Under the pieces are notes generated by a model. That model was not told where the DNA came from, made no database searches, and saw only the letters and a program-made list of their open reading frames with translations. From contig CAINDT010000186.1 of the NCBI GenBank assembly GCA_903847495.1, positions 1 to 13,048 of the forward strand: 13,048 nt of DNA, read 5' to 3'. Every line of letters begins with the position of its first letter. Within the stretch, counting starts at the first letter, position 1. The DNA is from an uncultured Actinomycetes bacterium. GTDB taxonomy: Bacteria; Actinomycetota; Thermoleophilia; Gaiellales; F1-60-MAGs149. Below, piece after piece: positions 1-5,801 of this stretch. The translations under genes were made by a program, and so were the position numbers.

Positions 1-563
1 CGATAGAGGCCGAGCTCCGCGATCAGTGCGGCCACGCGGCGAGAAACGAGGCCGTCGATGGGCTCGCCGGCCGCAACGCGGCGCCGGATCTCGGTGCTGG
101 AGACATCGACGACATCCATGGCGATCTCCTCGACGCCAGGATCGAGGTCGAGCACGGAGCCAGCGCGCGGCGCCACGGCGATCGAGGCCAGCTGGCGGAT
201 GCCCGCTGGGTCATGCCACGTATCGAGCGCCGCGTACTGATCGGCTCCAAGCAGCAGCACGAGCTCGGCCGCCCCGACCTGCAACGCCAGCAGCGACAGG
301 GTCTCGACCATGAAGGAGGGACCAGGACGGCTCACCTCGATGGCCGATGCCTCAAGGATGGGTTCGTCGGCTGCAGCCGCCTCGGCGAGCCGCAGCCTCG
401 TGCGTGGATCAACGGCCGGCTCCTCGCGATGCGCGGGCGTCCCCGTGGGGATCAGCAAGACGTGCGACAGACCGAGCTGCTCGGCCGCGCTGCGCGCCAG
501 CGTCGCATGCCCGAGATGCGGCGGGTTGCAGATCGAGCCGAGCACGCCGATGCGTTTAGACAC
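1..563 (-). CDS. nadD: Nicotinate-nucleotide adenylyltransferase, 3' end cut by window edge
   Basis: This is the N-terminal 187 codons of a NadD-type enzyme, which joins nicotinate mononucleotide and ATP to make deamido-NAD in cytoplasmic NAD synthesis. The nucleotidyltransferase signature is visible near the N-terminus as LGSICNPPHLGH (residues 8-19), with the HxGH pair at H16 and H19. LGADQYAALDTW (105-116) matches the family G-x-D...W segment, and SSTEIR (155-160) matches the C-terminal (I/V)SSTxIR ATP-binding motif. Nearly the whole enzyme is present; only the last residues and the stop lie beyond base 1. The start is GTG at 563, which overlaps the end of obg by 8 bases (GTGTCTAA). A GAGGTG about 7 bases upstream serves as ribosome binding site. 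The first motif differs from the common GGTFDP form (second Gly is Ser, Phe is Cys, Asp is Asn). Its place after obg is a common bacterial arrangement. Confidence 0.93.
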   Translation of the reverse strand, partial: MSKRIGVLGSICNPPHLGHATLARSAAEQLGLSHVLLIPTGTPAHREEPAVDPRTRLRLAEAAAADEPILEASAIEVSRPGPSFMVETLSLLALQVGAAELVLLLGADQYAALDTWHDPAGIRQLASIAVAPRAGSVLDLDPGVEEIAMDVVDVSSTEIRRRVAAGEPIDGLVSRRVAALIAELGLY

Positions 564-1884
564 GGAACGGCACCTCGCGGTCACCGATCTTCACGATGAT
601 GCCCTTCTTGGCTCCAGCGCGAACCATCAATGGCAGCAGCCGCCGCTCCTCGATGTACTCCCAGAGCAGCTGTTGGGCGTAGTCATCGGTCGCCTTCTGG
701 ACCGCATCTTCGATCGGGGTGCCGACGATCCGCACGCCCGTCTCGTCACGCAGCACACGCACCTGCGAGCCGCCCGCACGCCCCGGGCGGTAGACGAGGT
801 ACTGCGCCAGCTGTTCCTCGACGTCGGGCACGGCCTCGGGCTCGGGCACGACACGCGCCAGCGTGCTGGTCAATTCGGGCACGCCCTCGCCCGTCGCACA
901 CGAGACGGGCACCAGGACGAACGCGCCGGTCTCCTCGTCCCGCAGCACATTCCGCATCGCCGGAACGTCGCCAAGACCGGTCAACGCGTCCGTGAACGCC
1001 CGTATCCGCTCGGCGCGATCCTCCTCGGGGATCAGATCGATGCGGTTGAGCACGATGATCCGCGGCCGCAGTGCCAGAGCCTCCTGATAGTTGGCGAGCT
1101 CGGTGTGGATCGCCACGAAGCCGGCGACCGCTTCCTCCACCTCCAGACTGGCATCCACGACGTGGAGCAGCAGGCGCGCCCGCTCGAGGTGCGCGAGGAA
1201 ATCGAGTCCCAGACCGTGCCCCTCAGCCGCCCCCTCGAGTAGCCCTGGCACGTCGAGGACCGTGATCTGCCGGTCGACAGCCAGATCGACCACGCCGAGG
1301 ACGGGCTCGATCGTGGTGAACGGATAGTCCGCGACCTTCGGCTTGGCATTCGAGATGCGACGCAGGAGCGACGACTTGCCGATGTTCGGAAAGCCGAGGA
1401 GCGCCGCGTCGGCCAGCAGCTTCAGCTGCAGCGTGAGCGTGAGCTCCTCGCCAAGGCCGCCGAGCTCTGCCGTGCGCGGGGCCTGCCGGACGGCAGTACG
1501 GAAGCGCCGGTTGCCCGAGCCCCCGCGTCCGCCGTGCGCGATGATCGCCGTAGCGCCGGGCTTGGCCAGATCGACGATCAGCGTCTCCTCCTCGTCCAGC
1601 ACCTGCGTACCGACAGGAACGGGCACGACGAGATCGACGCCCATGGCGCCGGTGCGGTTGGATCCTTCCCCCCCATGGCCGTCATCGGCCGTGAGGTGCG
1701 GATGGTGGCGAACGGCTGTGAGGTCGCGCAGCGAGGCGTCGGCGACGAGCACGACGCTGCCGCCGTTGCCACCGTCACCGCCGGATGGGCCGCCACGCGG
1801 CACGAACTTCTCGCGCCGGAATGCAACAGCGCCATCGCCACCGCGTCCCGCTGCGACGTAGATCGTCGCCCGGTCGGAGAACAC
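556..1884 (-). CDS. obgE: Obg family GTPase (ObgE/CgtA), 442 aa
   Basis: Ribosome-associated GTPase acting in large-subunit assembly and stress control. Residues 1-158 form the Gly-rich Obg domain (for example VPRGGPSGGDGGNGG at 28-42). The G domain follows: G1 GFPNIGKSS at 164-172, switch I/G2 YPFTTIEPVLGVV at 187-199, G3 DVPGLLEGA at 211-219, G4 NRID at 280-283, and G5 SCATGEG at 328-334. Residues from about 362 to 442 form the C-terminal OCT domain, ending in KKGIIVKIGDREVPFRV. Length is normal for the three-domain form. The G4 motif has Arg where NKxD is usual, and G5 has SCA instead of the usual SA. The start is GTG at 1884, 15 bases after the rpmA stop. No strong Shine-Dalgarno is seen, so coupling to rpmA is likely. 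The end overlaps nadD by 8 bases. Confidence 0.97.
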   Translation of the reverse strand: MFSDRATIYVAAGRGGDGAVAFRREKFVPRGGPSGGDGGNGGSVVLVADASLRDLTAVRHHPHLTADDGHGGEGSNRTGAMGVDLVVPVPVGTQVLDEEETLIVDLAKPGATAIIAHGGRGGSGNRRFRTAVRQAPRTAELGGLGEELTLTLQLKLLADAALLGFPNIGKSSLLRRISNAKPKVADYPFTTIEPVLGVVDLAVDRQITVLDVPGLLEGAAEGHGLGLDFLAHLERARLLLHVVDASLEVEEAVAGFVAIHTELANYQEALALRPRIIVLNRIDLIPEEDRAERIRAFTDALTGLGDVPAMRNVLRDEETGAFVLVPVSCATGEGVPELTSTLARVVPEPEAVPDVEEQLAQYLVYRPGRAGGSQVRVLRDETGVRIVGTPIEDAVQKATDDYAQQLLWEYIEERRLLPLMVRAGAKKGIIVKIGDREVPFRV

Positions 1885-1899
1885 GGGCGGCTACCCGGC

Positions 1900-2157
1900 T
1901 TAGGCCTCGGCCGAGACGACCGAGATGATGCGCTTGCCGCGCCGCTGGCCGAACTCGACGATGCCGTCCTGCGTGGCGTAGATCGTGTGGTCAACGCCGA
2001 GACCGACGCCGGCACCCGGATTGAACTTGGTGCCACGCTGGCGAACGATGATGCCGCCGGCGCGGATCGTCTGACCGCCGAAGACCTTCACGCCAAGCCG
2101 CTTCGACTGGGAGTCGCGACCGTTCTTGGAGGAGCCGAGGCCCTTCTTATGCGCCAC
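1900..2157 (-). CDS. rpmA: 50S ribosomal protein L27, 85 aa
   Basis: Protein of the 50S subunit whose N-terminal tail reaches toward the peptidyl-transferase centre. The sequence starts MAHKKGLGSSKNGRDSQSKR, the classic L27 opening, and continues with LGVKVFGGQ, IIVRQRGTKFNPG and a YATQDGIVEF segment. Length is normal, and there is no N-terminal extension of the cleaved Firmicutes type. The start is GTG, fixed by a perfect AAGGAGG 6 bases upstream inside the end of rplU. The two genes overlap by 11 bases, which implies translational coupling and matched output of L21 and L27. The obg start follows 15 bases after the stop. The rplU-rpmA-obg order is one of the most conserved bacterial arrangements. 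Confidence 0.98.
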   Translation of the reverse strand: MAHKKGLGSSKNGRDSQSKRLGVKVFGGQTIRAGGIIVRQRGTKFNPGAGVGLGVDHTIYATQDGIVEFGQRRGKRIISVVSAEA

Positions 2158-2494
2158 TGTCAGCCTCCTTGGCCGGGGTGCTCTTGCCGAAGGCGATCGA
2201 CTCGATCTCGATCACGCTCTGCCGCGAGCGATAACCCATGCGGCGCGAGCTGCTCTTCTTCGCCTTGTACGTGCGGATGTTGATCTTCGGGCCGAGCTTG
2301 TGCTCGCGCACGCGCGCCGAGACCTTGACGCCCTTGCAGGCGTCGGCCGTGGCGGCGGTCGTCTTGCCATCGGAGGCGAGGACCACGTCAGGAGTGAACG
2401 TGCCGCCCTCGTCGACCGCGAGGCGATCGACGACGAGGTACTCACCCTTGGTTACGCGGTACTGCTTACCGCCGACTGCGATGACTGCGAACAT
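2147..2494 (-). CDS. rplU: 50S ribosomal protein L21, 115 aa
   Basis: 23S rRNA-binding protein of the 50S subunit. The N-terminus MFAVIAVGGKQYRVTKGEYLVVDRL is the typical L21 opening. The C-terminal half carries the conserved basic block (KINIRTYKAKKSSSRRMGYRSRQ) followed by IEIESI. The protein is about 10 residues longer than the usual ~103 because of a polar tail ending in KEADSGA; that tail is where the gene overlaps rpmA. I chose the ATG at 2494 because it gives the family-standard N-terminus. An in-frame ATG at 2518 would only add eight residues unlike L21. A GAAGG-type ribosome binding site lies just upstream. The 90-base gap before it is the largest in this half of the window, so rplU probably begins its own transcription unit or at least has its own leader. 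Confidence 0.97.
   Translation of the reverse strand: MFAVIAVGGKQYRVTKGEYLVVDRLAVDEGGTFTPDVVLASDGKTTAATADACKGVKVSARVREHKLGPKINIRTYKAKKSSSRRMGYRSRQSVIEIESIAFGKSTPAKEADSGA
2164..2170 (-). promoter_or_regulatory. Ribosome binding site of rpmA
   Basis: On the minus strand this reads AAGGAGG, a full anti-16S match, 6 bases before the GTG of rpmA and inside the last codons of rplU. It fixes the GTG as the start despite the 11-base overlap with rplU. It is the strongest Shine-Dalgarno I see in the window. Confidence 0.85.
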
Positions 2495-2511
2495 GCTTGA
2501 CCTTCGGACGG

Positions 2512-2526
2512 GCCGCAACCTGCGGC
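2512..2526 (-). promoter_or_regulatory. Short perfect hairpin in the rplU leader
   Basis: The 90-base gap between the RNase E/G stop and rplU (2495-2584) holds a perfect 6-bp inverted repeat with a 3-base loop, read on the minus strand as GCCGCA-GGT-TGCGGC. It ends 17 bases before the rplU ATG, so it would sit in the 5' leader close to the ribosome binding site. A TACGTT at 2537-2542 resembles a -10 element, but I see no matching -35. L21 leader RNAs are known in other bacteria; whether this is one is inference. A second, weaker stem (2551-2569) lies between it and the RNase E/G stop and lacks a T-run, so I see no convincing intrinsic terminator. Confidence 0.35.
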
Positions 2527-2584
2527 AACGGGCGGGAACGTAGCAGAGAAGCGGGGCACGAGGCTCCGCTCCCCTGCCACCTGA

Positions 2585-5122
2585 TCAATCGTCCTTGCCC
2601 AGGATCCTGCCGAGCAGACCCTTCTTCTTCTTTGCTGGGGCCTTGGGCTTTGCGTCGGCAGCGGGCTTCTCTGCTGCAGGCGCGCCCTCTGCGGCGGACG
2701 TATCGGCCCGCGGAGCGCGCGGCGCACGTGGCGCACGCGGCTTCGGCTCTGCCTTCGGTGCGCCATCACTCGGGGCAGCTTCGCCGCCCTCGGTGCTCGC
2801 ACCTGTCGTGCTGCGGCTGCTCGACGAGCGACCACGCCCACCACGGCTGCGACGCCGCTTCGGACGGGCCGGGGCGTCACCATCGGCCGGCGCCGCGTCC
2901 GCACGTGCCTCGCTGGCCTCGGCGGCTGCCTGATCGGCACCCCCTTCGCCCTCGGCAGTCTCCCCCGCCTCGCCGGTACCGGTGCGGCGACGTGCGCCTC
3001 CACGGCGACCGCGACGGCGACGCTTGCGCGGCGCGCCATCGGCCGTCGCCTCGCCCTCGTCCTCGTCGCCGTCCTCATCGGACTCGGCGTCGGCATCGGC
3101 ATCGACCGACTCGTCACCGTCGGCCTCGGCAGCACGCTCGGCGGCCGTCTTCCGGCGGCTGCGCGGGCGCTTCGGCTTGACGACCGGGTTGCCGTCCTCG
3201 TCGAGCAGCACCGCGTCCTCGACGACCTCGGGCTCGATCGGCTTGTCGAGCGGCTCGGTCTCCTCTCCAACGCTGGCGGTCATGTCACCGGTCGGCGTAT
3301 CGATCGTGGCCGACGGCGTGCGACTGCGCTTGCCCTTGCGCTTCTTGCCCTCGAGGTCGATGCGCTCGCCGACGAGCCGCGGCGGCTCGTGCACGTCAGA
3401 GCGAGGATCGACCATCTTGATCATCTCCTCCTCCGTGATCGGCGCGGCATCGAGCAGCACAGCGTGCGCCTCGAGGCGCCCGACGCGCTCGACCTTGATC
3501 TTGTGCGTCTCGCCCAGGTACGGACCGGCGCCGGCAACGACGATGCGGTACCCGCCCTCCAGCACCGTCACGGCATCCGCCGCCTGGTACATGTGGGGCT
3601 CGCTCAGCGCCACCTCGAGCTCCTGCCCGATCTCGACCGGGATGGCGTCCTCGAGCACCTCGCTGATCTTGCCGTGCTTGACGAATTCGCAGCGCTCGCG
3701 CGGCACGTCATCACGCGCCACGATCGAGAAGTGCTTGCCGGTGGCCTTCTCAAGCTCCTCGAGTCGCGTGCCGCCGGGGCCGATCATGCGCGCGGCGACC
3801 TGCGCGTTGACCTCCACGAGGAACGCCTCAGAGCTCGACAGCGTCGCCTGGCGGCGCAGCGTGCGGAGATTGTCGAGCGCGATCGTCTCGTCGCTGAGAA
3901 CGCGGCCCTCGCCCGCGCAGCACGGGCACTCTGTCGTCATGATCTCGCGCACACCGTCGGTGACGTTCTGCCGCGTCATCTCGACGAGGCCGAGCGGGCT
4001 GATCGAGACGAGGTAGACCTTCGAGCGGTCCTTCGCGAGCTCTTCCTTGAGCGCGGCGATGACCTGATCGCGATTGGTCTTCGACTCCATGTCCACGAAG
4101 TCGATGACGATGATGCCGCCGAGATCACGCAGACGCAGCTGCCGGACCACCTCGCGCGCGGACTCGAGGTTGTTGTGCAGGATCGTGTCCTCGAGCCGTC
4201 CCTTGCCGACAAAGCGACCGGTGTTGACGTCGACGATCGTGAACGCCTCGGCGTAGTCGAACAACAGGTAGCCGCCGGACGGGAGATCCACGCGGCGCTT
4301 CAGCGTGCTCTCGATCGCCTCGTCGACGCCGTAGCGGCGCAGCAGCTCCGTCTGCGCGGTGTGGCGCTTGACGCGCTCTGCGAGCTCGGGGCTGCGCTCT
4401 TGGACGTACGAGATGATGCGATCGTGCATCGCCTCGTCGTCGACGATCAGCTCGTCGACGTCCTGCCGGAAGTCGTCACGGACGAGACCAAGGGCGATGT
4501 CCACCTCGGCGTGGATCAGGCTCGGCGCCTTCGCCGTCTCGACGCGGGACAGGATCGCCTCCCACTGGTCCTCCAGCAGCGCGAGGTCGCGCTCGAGTTC
4601 GGCCAGCTCGGCGCCCTTGGCCGCCGTGCGGACGATCAGGCCGCCGCCGAGGCGGGGCTTGAGCTGCTTGACGAGATCGCGCAGGCGGTCGCGCTCGCCG
4701 TCGGGCAGGCGCTTGGAGACACCGCCGCCCTCACCGTCCGGGACGTAGACGAGAAACCGCCCCGCCAGCGAGATGTCCATGGTGACGCGCGCGCCCTTGG
4801 TCTTCATCGGGTCCTTCGTCACCTGGACGAGCAGCGACTGCCCGCCCTTGACGAGGTCCTGGATGCGCTTGGAACGGCGCGCACGCTGGTCGAGCCCGTC
4901 GATGCGGATCTCGGCCACGTGGAGGAACGCGTTCTTATCCATGCCGGCATCGACGAACGCGGCCTCCATGCCCGGAAGGACCGTGTCGACCTTGGCCAGA
5001 TAGATGTTGCCGAGCAGCGACCGGCGCTCCTCGCGCTCGATGTACGTCTCGACGACACGATCGTCTTCGATCAGCGCCGCCTTCGTCTCGTACGCGTCGG
5101 CGGATATCAGGATCTTCTTCAT
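2585..5122 (-). CDS. RNase E/G family endoribonuclease with KH-like motif, TRAM-like domain and long disordered tail, 845 aa
   Basis: Single-strand endoribonuclease for mRNA decay and rRNA maturation. The catalytic core begins at residue 1 with no N-terminal extension. The S1 domain spans about 36-120 (GNIYLAKVDTVLPGMEAAFVD). The metal-binding Asp residues are D298 in FTIVDVNTG and D341 in IIVIDFVDM, and the Zn-link Cys pair is C399/C402 in ECPCC. After the core, residues about 434-469 include MIGPGGTRLEELEKATGK, like a KH GxxG loop. Residues about 495-557 resemble a TRAM RNA-binding domain. Residues from about 590 to 845 are low-complexity: an acidic Asp/Glu run (about 668-692), Arg-rich blocks (RKRRRRGRRGG near 699; RPKRRRSRGG near 753), RAP repeats (796-806) and a terminal KKKKGLLGRILGKDD. 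The ATG overlaps the DUF2344 stop (ATGA), with GGAG 6 bases upstream. The symbol could be rne or rng; the family call is firm. Confidence 0.95.
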   Translation of the reverse strand: MKKILISADAYETKAALIEDDRVVETYIEREERRSLLGNIYLAKVDTVLPGMEAAFVDAGMDKNAFLHVAEIRIDGLDQRARRSKRIQDLVKGGQSLLVQVTKDPMKTKGARVTMDISLAGRFLVYVPDGEGGGVSKRLPDGERDRLRDLVKQLKPRLGGGLIVRTAAKGAELAELERDLALLEDQWEAILSRVETAKAPSLIHAEVDIALGLVRDDFRQDVDELIVDDEAMHDRIISYVQERSPELAERVKRHTAQTELLRRYGVDEAIESTLKRRVDLPSGGYLLFDYAEAFTIVDVNTGRFVGKGRLEDTILHNNLESAREVVRQLRLRDLGGIIVIDFVDMESKTNRDQVIAALKEELAKDRSKVYLVSISPLGLVEMTRQNVTDGVREIMTTECPCCAGEGRVLSDETIALDNLRTLRRQATLSSSEAFLVEVNAQVAARMIGPGGTRLEELEKATGKHFSIVARDDVPRERCEFVKHGKISEVLEDAIPVEIGQELEVALSEPHMYQAADAVTVLEGGYRIVVAGAGPYLGETHKIKVERVGRLEAHAVLLDAAPITEEEMIKMVDPRSDVHEPPRLVGERIDLEGKKRKGKRSRTPSATIDTPTGDMTASVGEETEPLDKPIEPEVVEDAVLLDEDGNPVVKPKRPRSRRKTAAERAAEADGDESVDADADAESDEDGDEDEGEATADGAPRKRRRRGRRGGARRRTGTGEAGETAEGEGGADQAAAEASEARADAAPADGDAPARPKRRRSRGGRGRSSSSRSTTGASTEGGEAAPSDGAPKAEPKPRAPRAPRAPRADTSAAEGAPAAEKPAADAKPKAPAKKKKGLLGRILGKDD

Positions 5123-5772
5123 GTGGTCTCCGTAGTCGCCACGCGGGCCGGTTTCGGCGCCATGGCAACGGCTAGTCGGGTGACTCCAGCCAGCGGGAGG
5201 TCGGCGTTCGCGCAGCTCGCGAGCGCGCGGACGACCTCGTCCGGCTTGGCAGAGCCATCCTCGAGGATGGCGATGTCGACGATCACGCTGCTGCCATCGA
5301 GCTGGGGCTCGGGGGCAAAGCGCTTCACGTCGACCGTGCGCCGCTGCTTCGGGCTGCGGCGCTTGATGGGAAGCTCCGGCGACGCGCGATACGCGTCGAC
5401 GGCCTGGGCGAGAAGCTCGCCCGGTGCATCGAAGGTGATGCGATAGGTGGCGCCGATGGCGACGGTCTTGGAACCGGCAGGTCGGGCATCCAGGGGCACG
5501 ACGCCCCGCGGACAGGTCGCGGTGAGTCGGGAAATCAGGTCACCGAGATCGTGGCTGTCACCCACGAGCTCGATCGTGCAGCGCTCGTCCTCCGACGCCG
5601 TGCCGACCCCGCGCGCGAGCGCCAGGCTGATGACGGGCTTGGGACGCATGCCGTTGGACAATGCGATCTCGTAGCCGGCACGCCGGAACGCGGCCAGCAG
5701 CAGATCGACCATCTCGAGATGGCTGAGGAACCGTGCGCGGTCGCGGACGGCCAGGCGTAGCTCGATCCTCAA
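5119..5772 (-). CDS. DUF2344 / TIGR03936 radical SAM-associated protein, about 217 aa
   Basis: The sequence matches the DUF2344 family, of unknown biochemical role, that accompanies or is fused to TIGR03960 radical SAM enzymes. The N-terminal part reads RIELRLAVRDRARFLSHLEM, then FRRAGYEIALSNGMRPKP. This fits the family pattern of a beta strand, a (R)FLSHL segment and an S-x-G-x-x-P block. I place the start at TTG 5772 because family members begin at this point. In-frame ATG 5862 or GTG 5853 would add 27-30 residues unlike the family and lie inside the radical SAM gene. The TTG has no good Shine-Dalgarno of its own; it overlaps the stop of a 10-codon ORF (TTGA). The reading frame is +1 to the radical SAM gene. 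The stop overlaps the RNase E/G start by 4 bases (ATGA). The family call is good; the start is uncertain. Confidence 0.85.
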   Translation of the reverse strand: MRIELRLAVRDRARFLSHLEMVDLLLAAFRRAGYEIALSNGMRPKPVISLALARGVGTASEDERCTIELVGDSHDLGDLISRLTATCPRGVVPLDARPAGSKTVAIGATYRITFDAPGELLAQAVDAYRASPELPIKRRSPKQRRTVDVKRFAPEPQLDGSSVIVDIAILEDGSAKPDEVVRALASCANADLPLAGVTRLAVAMAPKPARVATTETT

Positions 5773-5801
5773 CGCGTAGGCATCTGCGGGGTGTGCGGCA
5801 T
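5769..5801 (-). other. Possible 10-codon coupling ORF between radical SAM and DUF2344 genes
   Basis: The radical SAM stop overlaps an ATG (TGATG), and GGTGGAGG lies 4 bases upstream of that ATG, so this ATG has the best initiation signal at the junction. It opens only MPHTPQMPTR and then TGA, and that TGA overlaps the TTG where the DUF2344 protein naturally begins. The arrangement could pass ribosomes from gene to gene by termination and re-initiation. It could equally mark a one-base sequence error, or a frameshift that joins the proteins. I saw no sign that the peptide itself is functional. Confidence 0.25.

Noticed and set aside
310..1242. 310-codon open frame on the plus strand opposite obg and nadD
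   Set aside because: Antisense to two conserved genes; no domain evidence.
2551..2580. Stem-like sequence after the RNase E/G stop as an intrinsic terminator
   Set aside because: The stem has an A-C mismatch on the transcribed strand and no T-run follows; too weak to call.
3389..5446. 685-codon open frame on the plus strand opposite the RNase E/G gene
   Set aside because: It is antisense to a gene with clear catalytic motifs. Its composition (runs of Leu, Asp, Arg, Val, His without domain motifs) is that of a mirror frame in GC-rich DNA.
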